A stretch of DNA of 64,000 nucleotides, from assembly GCA_020851235.1 (NCBI GenBank), contig JADZDD010000035.1:1-64000 (forward strand), in the 5' to 3' direction. Shown here piece by piece: positions 48,569 to 58,560 of the stretch. Numbering within the stretch: position 1 is the first letter of the stretch; every line of letters begins with the position of its first letter. The notes beneath the pieces were generated by a model. It ran no database searches. It was not told the origin of the DNA and saw nothing but the letters and a program-made list of their open reading frames with translations. Source of the DNA: Burkholderiales bacterium (GTDB taxonomy: Bacteria; Pseudomonadota; Gammaproteobacteria; Burkholderiales; Casimicrobiaceae). The translations under genes and the position numbers were made by a program.

Positions 48569-49588
48569 ATGAAGGAGCGAGCGAGCGACGAGCCCGTCGC
48601 GACGATGCCGTGCCGGGTCGACGCGACCCGCGCGCAGGAGCTCGCCCGTACCGTTCTCTCGGTCGAGGCCGGCGCGATCAGCGCGCTTGCCGCACGGCTC
48701 GGCGAGCGCTTCGTCGCGGCGGTCGAGCTCGTCTTGCGCTGCCCCGGCCGCGTGGTCGTCGTCGGCATCGGCAAGTCCGGACACATCGGCGGCAAGCTCG
48801 CGGCGACACTCGCATCGACCGGCACGCCCGCGTTCTTCGTCCACGCGACCGAGGCGTTGCACGGCGACCTCGGCATGATCACCGCGAGCGATATCGTGCT
48901 GATGCTCTCCAATTCCGGCGAGACCGCCGAGCTCCTGGCGCTCGTCCCGCACGTGAAGCGCGCCGGCGCGCCCGTGATCGCCCTGACCGGCAATGCGAGC
49001 AGCACGCTCGCGAAGGCCGCGGACATCCACCTCGACGCCCACGTCGACAACGAGGCGTGTCCGCTCGGCCTCGCGCCCACCGCGAGCACGACCGCCGTGC
49101 TGGCGCTCGGTGACGCGCTCGCACTCGTGCTGCTCGATCAGCGCGGCTTCTCGGCGGCCGACTTCATGCGCTCGCATCCGGGAGGGGCGCTCGGCCGGCG
49201 CCTCGTGCGGGTCGCCGAGGTGATGCGTGTCGGCGACGCGCTGCCGATGGTTCCGGTGACCTCGCTCCTGCCGGCCGCGATCGAAGAGATGAGTCGCAAG
49301 GGCATGGGCATGACCACGATCGTCGATCGCGAATCGCGGGTCGCAGGCATTCTCACCGACGGCGACCTGCGCCGTTGCCTCGCGCGCGTGCGCGACATCG
49401 CCACGGTACGCGTTGCCGACGTGATGACGCGCACGCCGCGCACCGTGCACGGCGACGCGCTCGCGATCGACTGCGTCGGGATCATGGAGACTGCGCCCAA
49501 GGTGACGATGCTCCTCGTCGTCGACGCCGATCGCCGTCTCGTCGGCGCGCTGCATCTGCACGACCTGTTCAAGGCGCGCATCGTCTGA
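48569..49588 (+). CDS. kdsD: Arabinose-5-phosphate isomerase
   Basis: A 339-residue enzyme that interconverts ribulose 5-phosphate and arabinose 5-phosphate for KDO synthesis. A SIS domain (VVVVGIGKSGHIGGKLAATLASTGTPAFFVHATEALHGDLGM, LSNSGETAELLALVPHVKRAGAPVIALTGN) is followed by a CBS pair (AIEEMSRKGMGMTTIVDRE to LLVVDADRRLVGALHLHDLFKA). ATG placed by the family-like MKERAS start. It heads kdsD-kdsC-lptCAB-rpoN-hpf. Confidence 0.96.
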   Translation: MKERASDEPVATMPCRVDATRAQELARTVLSVEAGAISALAARLGERFVAAVELVLRCPGRVVVVGIGKSGHIGGKLAATLASTGTPAFFVHATEALHGDLGMITASDIVLMLSNSGETAELLALVPHVKRAGAPVIALTGNASSTLAKAADIHLDAHVDNEACPLGLAPTASTTAVLALGDALALVLLDQRGFSAADFMRSHPGGALGRRLVRVAEVMRVGDALPMVPVTSLLPAAIEEMSRKGMGMTTIVDRESRVAGILTDGDLRRCLARVRDIATVRVADVMTRTPRTVHGDALAIDCVGIMETAPKVTMLLVVDADRRLVGALHLHDLFKARIV

Positions 49589-49607
49589 CGCCGCCGCCCT
49601 CGCACGC

Positions 49608-50135
49608 ATGCATCCCGAAGCCCTCGAACGCGCCCGCGCCATCCGCTTGCTGAGCTGCGACGTCGACGGCGTGCTGACCGACGGCACCATCTACCTCGAC
49701 GACCGCGGCCACGAGATGAAGGCGTTCAACGCGCTCGACGGCTACGCGATGCACCTGCTGCGCGACGCGGGGATCGCCGTCGCCTGGATCACCGGCAGCG
49801 CCGCGCCCTGCGTCGCGCTGCGCGCGAAGCGCCTTCGCGTCGAGCACGTGTTGCAGGACATCGGCGACAAGCGCAGCGCATTCGACGCGCTGTGCGCAAC
49901 ACTCGGGATCGCGCCGGCGGCGTGTGCGCACATCGGCGACGACGTCCCCGACCTCGCGATCATGCGCGCCTGCGGATTCGCCGCCACCGTACCGCACGCA
50001 CCGGCCGCGGTGCGCGAGCACGCGCACTACGTGACGCGGCGCGCCGGCGGCCACGGCGCCGTGCGCGAACTGGCCGAATTCATCCTGACGGCCCAGGGGC
50101 GCGCGGCCGCAAGCGACCGGGCGCGCTCGCTTTGA
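49608..50135 (+). CDS. kdsC: 3-deoxy-D-manno-octulosonate 8-phosphate phosphatase
   Basis: A 175-residue C0-type HAD phosphatase releasing KDO. It has DVDGVLTDGTIYLDDRGHEMKAFNALDGYAMHLL (nucleophile DxD), ITGS, LQDIGDKRSAFDAL and GDDVPDLAIM, then GHGAVRELAEFIL. It lies 19 bases after kdsD and 13 before lptC. Confidence 0.96.
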   Translation: MHPEALERARAIRLLSCDVDGVLTDGTIYLDDRGHEMKAFNALDGYAMHLLRDAGIAVAWITGSAAPCVALRAKRLRVEHVLQDIGDKRSAFDALCATLGIAPAACAHIGDDVPDLAIMRACGFAATVPHAPAAVREHAHYVTRRAGGHGAVRELAEFILTAQGRAAASDRARSL

Positions 50136-50148
50136 CGGCGACGGCGGC

Positions 50149-50802
50149 ATGAAGCACGACGCGCGCGCACGCACGCTCCTCGATCGGCTCACCGCGTGGT
50201 CGCCGGTCCTGCTGCTGGGCGGACTGGCCGCGCTCACGTTCTGGCTCGATGCGCAGGTGCAGCCGCCGCCGGCGCGGCGCGACGGCTCGCAGCGACACGA
50301 CCCCGACCTGTACGTCGAGAACTTCCGCGCCGTCGAACTCGACGCGCGCGGGCTGCCGAAGCAACTCATCGCCGGCAAGCGCGCCGTCCATTTCGGCGAC
50401 GACCAGACGACCGAGGTCATCGAGCCGCTCCTCGCCCAAACCGAGGCGGGCAAGCCCGCGATACGCATCACCGCCGCCAAGGGCACGCTGTCGGGTGACC
50501 GCAAGGAGGCGTGGTTCACCGGCAACGTGCGCGCCACGCAGGAAGCGGGCCCCACACGCACCGGCGGCGACACCGCGGGGCCCGTGACGCTTTCGACCGA
50601 ATACCTGTACGTGGTCCCGGCCACCGAGCGGGCGACCACCGACAAGGCCGTGACGATCGAGGAGCCCCGTGGAATAATCCGCGCGACGGGCCTTGCGCTC
50701 GACAACAAGGCGAAGACCCTCAAGCTCGAAGCAGGCGTCAGCGGCACGCTGCAACCGGGCGCCCTCCCCGCGACCGCCGCCCCCGTTCGATCGACACGAT
50801 GA
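50149..50802 (+). CDS. lptC: LptC, inner-membrane LPS export protein
   Basis: A 217-residue bitopic protein: one N-terminal helix (SPVLLLGGLAALTFWLDAQV) and a periplasmic jellyroll with HDPDLYVENFRAVELDARGLPKQLIAGKRAVHF and ITAAKGTLSGDRKEAWFTGNVRATQ. Sequence conservation is low as is usual for LptC; position between kdsC and lptA makes it firm. ATGA overlap with lptA. Confidence 0.93.
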   Translation: MKHDARARTLLDRLTAWSPVLLLGGLAALTFWLDAQVQPPPARRDGSQRHDPDLYVENFRAVELDARGLPKQLIAGKRAVHFGDDQTTEVIEPLLAQTEAGKPAIRITAAKGTLSGDRKEAWFTGNVRATQEAGPTRTGGDTAGPVTLSTEYLYVVPATERATTDKAVTIEEPRGIIRATGLALDNKAKTLKLEAGVSGTLQPGALPATAAPVRSTR

Positions 50803-51425
50803 CCGCAGTCACCTCCCCGTTGCGCCTCGCAGCCACCTGCCTCGCGTTCACGCTCGCCTGCGGCGTCGGCGCCGAAACGGGCGACAAGGCGAAGCCGATC
50901 ACGTTCTCGGCCGACGGCGCGGAGGTCAACTACGAGTCGGGCACCGGCGTGCTCAAGGGCAACGTGATCATCACGCAGGGGACGATCACCATCCGCGCCA
51001 ACCGCATCGACTTCAAGCAGAATCCGGACAATTCGCTTTCCGCCACCGCCTACGGCAACCCGCTCGCCTTTCGCCAGAAGCGCGACGGCCTCGATGCCTA
51101 CGACGAGGGCTGGGCGCAGCGCGCGGTCTACGACGGCTCGAAGGATCAGCTCGAGCTCTTCGATAACGCGATCCTGCGCCGCGGGACCGACGAGATCCGC
51201 AGCAACTACATCTCGTACAACGCGGCCACCGAACAGTTCAAGGCCGAGGGTCGGCCCGTCACCGCGCCCATCGCGAATGCGCCACCGGCGCGTGTGCAGG
51301 GGGTCTTCCAGCCCAAGAGCGGCGAGGGGCTCCCCGGCAAGGCGCCGGACGCGAAGGCGCCGGACACGAAGGCGCCCGCGCTCAAGCTGCGCCCGTCGGG
51401 GGAACTCGCGCCGGCTGCCAAATGA
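50799..51425 (+). CDS. lptA: LptA, periplasmic LPS bridge protein
   Basis: A 208-residue periplasmic protein. [20 protein letters not shown] is a signal peptide; the OstA-like jellyroll includes [41 protein letters not shown] and [42 protein letters not shown]. The C-terminal 45 residues ([17 protein letters not shown]) are repetitive and disordered. Overlaps lptB by ATGA. Confidence 0.95.
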   Translation: MTAVTSPLRLAATCLAFTLACGVGAETGDKAKPITFSADGAEVNYESGTGVLKGNVIITQGTITIRANRIDFKQNPDNSLSATAYGNPLAFRQKRDGLDAYDEGWAQRAVYDGSKDQLELFDNAILRRGTDEIRSNYISYNAATEQFKAEGRPVTAPIANAPPARVQGVFQPKSGEGLPGKAPDAKAPDTKAPALKLRPSGELAPAAK

Positions 51426-52144
51426 GCGAGCTCAAGGCGGCGCAACTCAAGAAACGGTACAAGGCGCGCACCGTCGTTCACGACGTCTCGCTCGACGTCG
51501 CGAGCGGTGAGGTCGTCGGCCTGTTGGGACCCAACGGCGCCGGCAAGACGACCTGCTTTTACATGATCGTCGGACTCGTCGCCGCCGACGGCGGCAGCAT
51601 CGCGCTCGATGGCGAGAACCTGTCGCACCTGCCGATCCACCAGCGGGCGCGCCGCGGCCTGTCGTACCTGCCGCAGGAAGCGTCGATCTTCCGCAAGCTC
51701 ACGGTGGCGCAGAACGTGCGCGCGATCCTCGAGCTGTCCGATCTCGACCCCGACACGCTGCACAACCGGCTCGACGCATTGCTCGAGGACCTGTCGATCT
51801 CGCATCTCGCGGACGCGCCGGCCGTGTCGCTGTCCGGTGGCGAGCGACGGCGCTGCGAGATCGCGCGGGCGCTGGCGACGCGACCGCGCTTCATCCTGCT
51901 CGACGAGCCTTTCGCCGGCGTCGATCCGATCGCCGTGCTCGACATCCAGCGCATCATCGGCTTCCTCAAGGAGCGCGGCATCGGCGTGCTCATCACCGAC
52001 CACAACGTTCGCGAAACACTCGGCATCTGCGATCGCGCGTACATCATCAACGAGGGGCGCGTGCTCGCCTCCGGTGCACCCGGGGACATTGTCTATAATG
52101 AAGACGTCCGCAAGGTCTACCTCGGGGAGCACTTCCGGTTGTGA
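51422..52144 (+). CDS. lptB: LptB, LPS export ATPase
   Basis: A 240-residue ABC ATPase: Walker [42 protein letters not shown], signature [20 protein letters not shown], Walker [16 protein letters not shown] and [11 protein letters not shown] with the switch His, ending [12 protein letters not shown]. All match LptB. 27 bases separate it from rpoN. Confidence 0.97.
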   Translation: MSELKAAQLKKRYKARTVVHDVSLDVASGEVVGLLGPNGAGKTTCFYMIVGLVAADGGSIALDGENLSHLPIHQRARRGLSYLPQEASIFRKLTVAQNVRAILELSDLDPDTLHNRLDALLEDLSISHLADAPAVSLSGGERRRCEIARALATRPRFILLDEPFAGVDPIAVLDIQRIIGFLKERGIGVLITDHNVRETLGICDRAYIINEGRVLASGAPGDIVYNEDVRKVYLGEHFRL

Positions 52145-52171
52145 CACCTGGCTCGAGCCTACTCTGACGCG

Positions 52172-53650
52172 ATGAAACAGACGCTCCAGCTCAAGGTCAC
52201 GCAGCACCTCACGCTCACTCCGCAGTTGCAGCAATCGATCCGTCTGCTGCAGTTGTCCACGCTCGAACTCAACGCCGAAGTCGATCGCATCCTGCAGGAG
52301 AACCCGCTCCTCGAACGCGAGGAGGGCGACGATGACACGATCGCACCGGAGCTTGCGGCGTCGATCCTCCCCGCTGGGGCGACGTCCGATCCCGCGCGTG
52401 ACGACGACGGCGACGGGGACGGCGACATGCCCGCCGGTGTCGACACGGCGCCGACCCGGGACGATCTTCCCGATGTCACCGATTTCGCCGACTACGGGGG
52501 CGGTGGCGACGGCGACTGGGGAAGCGGTGCCAGCAACGACGAGGACGACTTCGCGCCGCAACAGGCCGCCACCAGCACGCTGCGCGAGCACCTGCTCGAA
52601 CAGCTCGCGCTGCTCAACCTCGCATTGCGCGATCGGCAGATCGTCGCGGCGCTCATCGATGCGCTCGACGACGACGGCTACCTCGCGGCATCGCTGGACG
52701 AGATCGGCGAGCTCTTCGCGGACGACGCGATCGAGCCCGAGGAGCTCACGATCGGCTTGAAGTACCTGCAAAGCTTCGAGCCGGCGGGTGTCGGGGCGCG
52801 CAGCCCGGCCGAGTGCCTCGCGCTGCAGTTGCAGGCGCTGCCGAAGGCGACGCCGTACCGGGACGAGGCACTGCAAACCGTCGACGGCCACCTCCCGCTC
52901 CTCGCCGCGCGCGACTTCGCGAAGCTGCGCCGTGTGCTGCGCTGCGATGACGCCGGCGTGAAGGGCGTGCGCGAGCTCATCCGCAGCCTCAATCCGCGCC
53001 CGGGTGCGGCATTCTCCCGGGACGAGGCGAACTACGTCGTCCCGGACGTGGTCGTACGCAAGGTACGCAACCAGTGGCAGGCCTCGCTCAACGAGGCGGC
53101 GATGCCAAAGCTGCGCCTGAACCGGATCTATGCCGACATCCTCACCCGCAACCGCGATGCGTCGAACCAGCAGCTCTCGGCGCAGTTGCAGGAGGCGAAG
53201 TGGCTGATCCGCAACGTGCAGCAGCGTTTCGAGACGATCTTGCGCGTCGCGCAGGCGATCGTCGAGCGGCAACGCCGCTTTTTCGAGTACGGCGAGGTCG
53301 CGATGCGTCCGATGGTCCTGCGCGAGATCGCCACCATGCTCGACCTGCACGAATCGACGATCTCGCGGGTGACCACGCAGAAGTACATGCTGACGCCGCG
53401 CGGCACCTTCGAGCTCAAGTACTTCTTCGGCAGCCACGTCGCCACCGATACCGGCGGCGCCGCGTCGGCCACCGCGATCCGCGCGCTCATCAAGCAGCTC
53501 GTCGCCGCGGAAGACACGACCGCGCCACTGACCGACAGCCGGATCGCCGATCTCCTGGGCGAGCAGGGTATCCTCGTGGCGCGACGTACCATCGCCAAGT
53601 ACCGCGAGGCGCTATCGATTCCCCCCGTCAACATGCGCAAGGCCCTGTAG
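52172..53650 (+). CDS. rpoN: RNA polymerase sigma-54 factor
   Basis: A 492-residue RpoN. Region I is glutamine/leucine-rich ([32 protein letters not shown]); region II (about residues 50-130) is very acidic and glycine-rich ([21 protein letters not shown]), more so than usual; then the core-binding part, a helix-turn-helix ([24 protein letters not shown]) and the RpoN box [10 protein letters not shown] (470-479). It directs transcription from -24/-12 promoters with enhancer-binding ATPases. Linked to hpf and ptsN as in most proteobacteria. Confidence 0.97.
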   Translation: MKQTLQLKVTQHLTLTPQLQQSIRLLQLSTLELNAEVDRILQENPLLEREEGDDDTIAPELAASILPAGATSDPARDDDGDGDGDMPAGVDTAPTRDDLPDVTDFADYGGGGDGDWGSGASNDEDDFAPQQAATSTLREHLLEQLALLNLALRDRQIVAALIDALDDDGYLAASLDEIGELFADDAIEPEELTIGLKYLQSFEPAGVGARSPAECLALQLQALPKATPYRDEALQTVDGHLPLLAARDFAKLRRVLRCDDAGVKGVRELIRSLNPRPGAAFSRDEANYVVPDVVVRKVRNQWQASLNEAAMPKLRLNRIYADILTRNRDASNQQLSAQLQEAKWLIRNVQQRFETILRVAQAIVERQRRFFEYGEVAMRPMVLREIATMLDLHESTISRVTTQKYMLTPRGTFELKYFFGSHVATDTGGAASATAIRALIKQLVAAEDTTAPLTDSRIADLLGEQGILVARRTIAKYREALSIPPVNMRKAL

Positions 53651-53714
53651 AACCGGGCATCTGGCCTGCTCCTTGCGACGGGATCGACCGCAACCATCCA
53701 GGAAAGGAGACACG

Positions 53715-54065
53715 ATGAATCTCAACCTCACCGGCGTGCATCTGGACATCACCCCGGCGATCCGTGAGTACGTCATCGTCAAGCTGGACCGCGTCAATCG
53801 TCATTTCGACCACGTGATCGACGTCAACGTCGTGCTGTCGGTGGACAAGCTCCGGCACCAGATCGACGCCACCGTGCACGTGCGCGGCAAGGACATCCAC
53901 GCCCAGGCCATCGAGCCCGACATGTACGCCGCGATCGATGCCCTCGCCGACAAGCTCAACCGTCAGATCCTGAAGTACAAGGAGAAGCTCGCCGATCATC
54001 GCTGCGACCGGGAGACACTGGAGCGCTCCGCCACCGCGGTCCAGCCTTCACCGGCTGCCGAGTAG
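53715..54065 (+). CDS. hpf: Ribosome hibernation-promoting factor, short form
   Basis: A 116-residue HPF/YfiA-family protein: NLNLTGVHLDITPAIREYVIVKLDRVNRHFDHVIDVNVVLSVDKLRHQIDATVHVRGKDIHAQAIEPDMYAAIDALADKLNRQILKYKEK. It binds the 30S decoding region in stationary phase. An AAAGGAGA site sits before the ATG giving MNLNLTG. Long-form C-terminal dimerisation domain is absent. Confidence 0.96.
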   Translation: MNLNLTGVHLDITPAIREYVIVKLDRVNRHFDHVIDVNVVLSVDKLRHQIDATVHVRGKDIHAQAIEPDMYAAIDALADKLNRQILKYKEKLADHRCDRETLERSATAVQPSPAAE

Positions 54066-54099
54066 CGGGCGACCCGCACCATCACCACGACGAGCGGCG

Positions 54100-54105
54100 T
54101 ATAAT
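54100..54105 (+). promoter_or_regulatory. Possible -10 element for ptsN-hprK-rapZ
   Basis: A perfect TATAAT in the 131-base gap between hpf and ptsN, giving a leader of about 85 bases. No good -35 hexamer lies 16-18 bases upstream. Confidence 0.5.
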
Positions 54106-54196
54106 TTTCGGCACACGCCAGGAGGCGGCGGGGGGTCCGGTACGACCTGCCCGCCGTTTCATTTCCCGGGCTCCCCAGGAAGCTCCCGCTCCCCAG

Positions 54197-54649
54197 ATGA
54201 ACCAGATCGCCCACTTGCTCGATCCGAGCAACATCGCGCTCGACCTCGACGTCGCATCGAAGGCGCGCCTTTTCGAGGCCGTCGGGGCGCTGTTCGCCGC
54301 GAGCGGACTCGACGCCGCGAGCATCGCCACGAGCCTTGCCACCCGCGAGAAACTGGGATCGACGGGACTGGGCCAGGGCATCGCGATTCCGCACGGTCGC
54401 ATCAAGGGGCTGAAGCAGGCACGCGGCGCATTCGTGCGCCTGCGCGAACCCGTCGCCTTCGACGCACCCGACGGCAAGCCCGTCTCGCAGGTCTTCGTGC
54501 TGCTCGTTCCGGAGCAGGCCACCGACCTGCACCTGCAACTGCTGTCCGAACTCGCGCAGATGTTCTCCGAGCGCGCGTTCCGCGAGCGCCTCGCCACGGC
54601 CACGTCGCCCACCGATCTCCTCGCGCTCTTCCGGGCGTGGGAGCCGTAA
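54197..54649 (+). CDS. ptsN: PTS-Ntr EIIA component
   Basis: A 150-residue EIIA-Ntr regulator. The phosphorylated histidine is His66 in GIAIPHGRIKGLKQARGAFVRL; EKLGSTGLGQG and FVLLVPEQATDLHLQLLSELAQMFSE are typical. It is a signalling phosphocarrier controlling K+ uptake and nitrogen/carbon balance. hprK follows 4 bases after its stop. Confidence 0.95.
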   Translation: MNQIAHLLDPSNIALDLDVASKARLFEAVGALFAASGLDAASIATSLATREKLGSTGLGQGIAIPHGRIKGLKQARGAFVRLREPVAFDAPDGKPVSQVFVLLVPEQATDLHLQLLSELAQMFSERAFRERLATATSPTDLLALFRAWEP

Positions 54650-54653
54650 GCGC

Positions 54654-55610
54654 GTGCACTCCGCCATGCGCCAGGCCAGCGTCCAGAGCATCTTCGACGA
54701 CAATCGCGACCGGCTCGGACTGCACTGGCTGGGGGGGCGCCAGGGCGGCAACCGCGTCCTGATCGCGGATGCGGGGCAAAAGCCCGTCGTCGGCCGGGTC
54801 GGACACATGAACATGATCCACCCGTTCCGGATCCAGATCCTGGGCGCGGTGGAAAGCGCGTACCTGCGTGATCTCACCGAGGACGAGCGTCACCGCGCGC
54901 TTGATCGCCTCGTCGCCGGCGAGCTCGTCGCGGTCTTCGTCACCAATGGCGAAGACGTGCCCCCTTACCTCCTCGAGCGCTGCAACGAGCGCCACGTCGC
55001 GCTCTTCACGTCACCGCAGCCGTCGCCGCAGGTGGTCGACGTCATCCGCCTGTACCTGTCACGCGTCCTCGCCGAGTCGACGACGCTGCACGGCGTCTTC
55101 CTCGACGTCCTCGAGATGGGCGTCCTCATCACCGGCGCGTCGGCGATCGGCAAGAGCGAACTCGCCCTCGAGCTCATCTCGCGCGGCAACGGCCTCGTCG
55201 CCGACGACATCGTCGAGTTGTTCCGCATCTCGCCCGACACGGTCGAGGGGCGGTGCCCCGCCGTGCTGCGTGACTTTCTCGAGGTCCGCGGCATCGGCGT
55301 GCTCAACATCCGCACGATCTTCGGTGAAACGGCCGTTCGGCCGCGCAAGCTGCTGAAGCTCATCGTCCACCTCGAGGATCACAGTCACGAGGCCTTCGCC
55401 GACCTCGATCGGCTCCAGGTCAATGCGACGTACCAGGACGTGCTCTCGGTGCCGATCCGCAAGGTGACGATCCCGGTCGCTGCCGGTCGCAACCTCGCGG
55501 TGCTGGTCGAGGCGGCCGTGCGCAATTTCGTGCTCAACCAACGCGGCATCGACAGCACGCAGGAGTTCATCGAGCGCCAGCAAAGGCTCATGGACGACGA
55601 CGCACGGTAA
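54654..55610 (+). CDS. hprK: HPr kinase/phosphorylase
   Basis: A 318-residue HprK/P. The N-terminal domain carries GRVGHMNMIHPFRIQILG; the C-terminal kinase domain has the P-loop ITGASAIGKSELALELI (about residues 159-175), VADDIVELF and the signature EVRGIGVLNIRTIFG. GTG at 54654 is the first start; an ATG four codons in is also possible. ptsH/ptsI, its expected partners, are not in this window. Confidence 0.95.
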   Translation: MHSAMRQASVQSIFDDNRDRLGLHWLGGRQGGNRVLIADAGQKPVVGRVGHMNMIHPFRIQILGAVESAYLRDLTEDERHRALDRLVAGELVAVFVTNGEDVPPYLLERCNERHVALFTSPQPSPQVVDVIRLYLSRVLAESTTLHGVFLDVLEMGVLITGASAIGKSELALELISRGNGLVADDIVELFRISPDTVEGRCPAVLRDFLEVRGIGVLNIRTIFGETAVRPRKLLKLIVHLEDHSHEAFADLDRLQVNATYQDVLSVPIRKVTIPVAAGRNLAVLVEAAVRNFVLNQRGIDSTQEFIERQQRLMDDDAR

Positions 55611-55611
55611 C

Positions 55612-56469
55612 GTGGACCTGCTCCTCATCGGCGGTGTCTCCGGCAGCGGCAAGAACGTGGCGCTCGCCGCGCTCGAGGACTCGGGCTATCACGCGATCAA
55701 CAACCTGCCGCCGTCGATGCTGATCGACACCGTCGCCGACCTCGACAAGAGCGGCCAGCAGCGTGTGGCCGTCGCGCTCGACGTGAAGAGCGGACCGGGT
55801 CTCCCGGGGCTCGCCGCGATGATCGCGCGCGCGCGCGCGCTGGGCTGGACGGTGCGCTTCCTGTATCTCGATACCAAGATCGAGACCCTCGTCCAGCGCT
55901 TCTCCGAAACCCGGCGCCGGCATCCGTTTTCGAGCGACACCCGCACGCTCACCGAGGCGATCGAGCACGAGCGCGCGCTGCTCGGCCCTGCCCGCGAGGA
56001 AGGCTTCACGTTCGACACGAGCGATCTGTCGGCGGCGGCGCTGCGCGGCTGGATCAAGGACTTCATCGCGGTCGACCCGTCGCGTCTCACGCTCCTCTTC
56101 GAGTCGTTCGGCTTCAAGCACGGCGTGCCGCTCGATGCCGATCTCGTCTTCGACGTGCGCTGCCTGCCCAATCCGCATTACGAACGCGCGCTGGCGCCGC
56201 TGACCGGCCGTGACGCCGCGGTCGTCGAGTTCCTGCAGGTGCTGCCCGAGGTCGAGCGCATGTATGGCGACATCTACCACTTCGTCGCCAGTTGGCTTCC
56301 CGACTACGCGCGCGACAATCGCAACTACCTGACGGCAGCCATCGGCTGCACCGGCGGCCGCCATCGGTCGGTCTACCTCGTCGAGCGCCTTGCCGCCGCC
56401 TTCCGCCACCGCTATCAGGTCCTCGTGCGCCACCGCGAGCTCGGTGCCGGATCCGAGGCGGGTGGGTGA
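55612..56469 (+). CDS. rapZ: RapZ-family nucleotide-binding protein
   Basis: A 285-residue RapZ/YvcJ protein. The P-loop reads GGVSGSGKN: the usual Ser after Lys is Asn here, and the usual CVDNLP is AINNLPPSML. TRRRHPF, LTEAIEHERALL, FESFGFKHGVPLDADLVFDVRCLPNPHY and AIGCTGGRHRSVYLVERLA confirm the family. In E. coli RapZ guides RNase E to the GlmZ sRNA; in other bacteria the partner is unknown. GTG start one base after the hprK stop. Confidence 0.93.
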   Translation: MDLLLIGGVSGSGKNVALAALEDSGYHAINNLPPSMLIDTVADLDKSGQQRVAVALDVKSGPGLPGLAAMIARARALGWTVRFLYLDTKIETLVQRFSETRRRHPFSSDTRTLTEAIEHERALLGPAREEGFTFDTSDLSAAALRGWIKDFIAVDPSRLTLLFESFGFKHGVPLDADLVFDVRCLPNPHYERALAPLTGRDAAVVEFLQVLPEVERMYGDIYHFVASWLPDYARDNRNYLTAAIGCTGGRHRSVYLVERLAAAFRHRYQVLVRHRELGAGSEAGG

Positions 56470-56556
56470 CGAGCGAGCGTCGCCCGGTGCGCGCGAGGGC
56501 CCGCTTTGGACCATCGCGTGGCGGCGGCGCGCGGTCGTCCGGTGGGCGCCGCTGAC

Positions 56557-57180
56557 GTGTGGTCATTGCGCGGCGGCGAGCGCCGCTCCCGACCGCTCCC
56601 GCTTTTCCCGCTGAAGACCGTGCTGTTCCCCGGCGGCGTGTTGCCGCTCAAGGTCTTCGAGCAACGCTACATCGCGATGACCAAGCAGTGCCTCGCCGAA
56701 GATCGCCCCTTCGGCGTGTGCCTCATCCGCAAGGGCGACGAGGTCGCGACGGCAGGTGCAACGCCCCCCGAGATCGCCACGGTGGGCACGATGGCCCGCA
56801 TCACCACCTGGGACATGCCGACGCTTGGCATCCTGCACGTGTCGATCGTCGGCGAGACGCGATTCGAGGTGAAGCGGCAGCACCATCGCCCCGACGGCCT
56901 CATCGTCGGTGATGTGGTCGCCATCGAGCCCGAGCCACAGGTCGCCCTCGCCCCGGCGTACCAGCCACTCGCGAATCTGCTCGAGCTCGTCGCCACGCGC
57001 CTGGAGCCTGCCCGCTTTCCAGCGGCACGCGCGCTCGATGACGCGTCGTGGGTCGGCTACCGGCTCGCCGAGGTGCTCCCGCTGCCGCTGCACGTCAAGC
57101 AGAGCATGCTCGAGATCAACGAAGCGAACGTTCGCCTCAAGGCATTGCAGCATTTCCTCGTGCAGCAGGGCCTCGTGTGA
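56557..57180 (+). CDS. LON substrate-binding domain protein (no protease domain)
   Basis: A roughly 207-residue stand-alone Lon N-terminal domain: PLFPLKTVLFPGGVLPLKVFEQRYIAMTKQCL, FGVCLIRKGDEV, ATVGTMARITTWDMPTLGILHVSIVGETRFEV, and the C-terminal QSMLEINEANVRLKALQHFL. There is no ATPase or protease part. The start is uncertain: TTG at 56506, GTG at 56518 or GTG at 56557; the last gives the family-like length. It occurs widely in proteobacteria, with role unclear. Confidence 0.88.
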   Translation: MWSLRGGERRSRPLPLFPLKTVLFPGGVLPLKVFEQRYIAMTKQCLAEDRPFGVCLIRKGDEVATAGATPPEIATVGTMARITTWDMPTLGILHVSIVGETRFEVKRQHHRPDGLIVGDVVAIEPEPQVALAPAYQPLANLLELVATRLEPARFPAARALDDASWVGYRLAEVLPLPLHVKQSMLEINEANVRLKALQHFLVQQGLV

Positions 57181-57240
57181 TTGCGGCGCGATGCGCCCCG
57201 AGCCGCGGCGAGTCGCCGCGGCACTCCGCAGGTGCATGCG

Positions 57241-57246
57241 TATAAT
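57241..57246 (+). promoter_or_regulatory. Possible -10 element for yebC
   Basis: A perfect TATAAT 33 bases before the yebC ATG, in a 99-base gap that is otherwise GC-rich. No -35 match was found. Confidence 0.5.
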
Positions 57247-57279
57247 TTCATCGTCTCGTGATCGATTCTCGAATCTGCC

Positions 57280-58008
57280 ATGGCCGGCCACAGCAAGTGG
57301 GCGAACATCAAGCACAAGAAGGCCGCGGCCGACGCCAGGCGCGGCAAGATCTTCACGCGCCTCATCAAGGAGATCACCGTCTCCGCGCGGCTGGGCGGCG
57401 GTGACCCCACGATGAATCCGCGCCTGCGGCTCGCGATGGACAAGGCCACGGCGCAGAACATGCCGAAGGACACCATACAGCGCGCGATCGCGCGCGGCGC
57501 CGGCGGCATGGAAGGCGTGAATTACGAAGAGATCCGCTACGAGGGTTACGGGATCAACGGTGCCGCATTGATCGTCGACTGCATGACCGACAATCGCACC
57601 CGCACCGTCGCCGACGTCCGCCATGCATTCTCGAAGCACGGCGGCAACCTGGGTACCGATGGGTCGGTCGCCTACCTCTTCAAGCACTGCGGACAACTCG
57701 TGTTCGCTCCCGGAACCGACGAGGAGCGGCTCATGGAAGCCGCGCTCGAGGCTGGTGCCGACGACGTCGTGGCCAACGACGACGGCAGTCTCGAGGTCAT
57801 CACCGGACCCGACGAATTCGTCGGCGTCAAGGCAGCACTCGCCGAGGCGGGGCTCGTTCCGGAGTTCGCCGAGGTGACGATGAAGCCGTCGACCGAGATC
57901 GAGCTCGCGGGCGAGGACGCCGTGCGGATGCAAAAGCTCCTCGACGCGCTCGAAGCACTCGACGACGTCCAGGAGGTCTACACCTCGGCCGTCCTGGACG
58001 AGGCGTGA
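57280..58008 (+). CDS. yebC: YebC/PmpR-family protein
   Basis: A 242-residue TACO1-family protein: [107 protein letters not shown]. Known as a translation-associated or DNA-binding factor. Upstream of ruvC, as often found. Confidence 0.96.
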   Translation: MAGHSKWANIKHKKAAADARRGKIFTRLIKEITVSARLGGGDPTMNPRLRLAMDKATAQNMPKDTIQRAIARGAGGMEGVNYEEIRYEGYGINGAALIVDCMTDNRTRTVADVRHAFSKHGGNLGTDGSVAYLFKHCGQLVFAPGTDEERLMEAALEAGADDVVANDDGSLEVITGPDEFVGVKAALAEAGLVPEFAEVTMKPSTEIELAGEDAVRMQKLLDALEALDDVQEVYTSAVLDEA

Positions 58009-58029
58009 CGCGGCGGTGGCGCGCCGGAC

Positions 58030-58560
58030 ATGGCCGCGCGCCGCATTCTCGGCATCGATCCGGGGTTACGCATCACCGGCTTCGGGATCGTCGTCGAGCA
58101 GGACGGACGCCTGCAGTACGCGGCGAGCGGTTGCATCAAGGCGACGGGTGACAGCCTGCCGGTGCGCCTCGGCATCATCGCGCGCGACCTCGCCTTCGTC
58201 ATCGCCGAGGAGCGGCCCACCGAGGTCGCCGTCGAGCGCGTGTTCGTCAACGTGAATCCCAACTCGACGCTGCTGCTGGGGCAGGCACGCGGCGCCGCGA
58301 TCGCCGCAGCCGTGCTCGCCGGCCTGTCGGTGCACGAGTACACCGCGGGCCAGGTCAAGCAGTCGGTCGTGGGTCGCGGCCGTGCGCTGAAGCCGCAGGT
58401 GCAGGAGATGGTGCGCCGACTCCTGTCGCTCCCGGGCATTCCGTCGCCCGACGCCGCCGATGCGCTCGCCTGCGCCATCTGCCACGCGCACGGCACCACC
58501 GGTGTCGGCGCCCTGCACGGTGCGGGCTATCGTCGCCGCGAAGGACGCTACGTGCGATGA
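58030..58560 (+). CDS. ruvC: Holliday junction resolvase RuvC
   Basis: A 176-residue endonuclease. The catalytic acids are Asp10 in [13 protein letters not shown], Glu in [13 protein letters not shown] and the Asp pair in [37 protein letters not shown] is the junction-binding part. ATGA overlap with the HAD gene that separates it from ruvA. Confidence 0.96.
   Translation: MAARRILGIDPGLRITGFGIVVEQDGRLQYAASGCIKATGDSLPVRLGIIARDLAFVIAEERPTEVAVERVFVNVNPNSTLLLGQARGAAIAAAVLAGLSVHEYTAGQVKQSVVGRGRALKPQVQEMVRRLLSLPGIPSPDAADALACAICHAHGTTGVGALHGAGYRRREGRYVR

Noticed and set aside
57124..57135. GCGAACGTTCGC palindrome considered as a second SOS-like box
   Set aside because: It lacks the four-base centre of the helicase palindrome and lies inside the LON-domain coding sequence.
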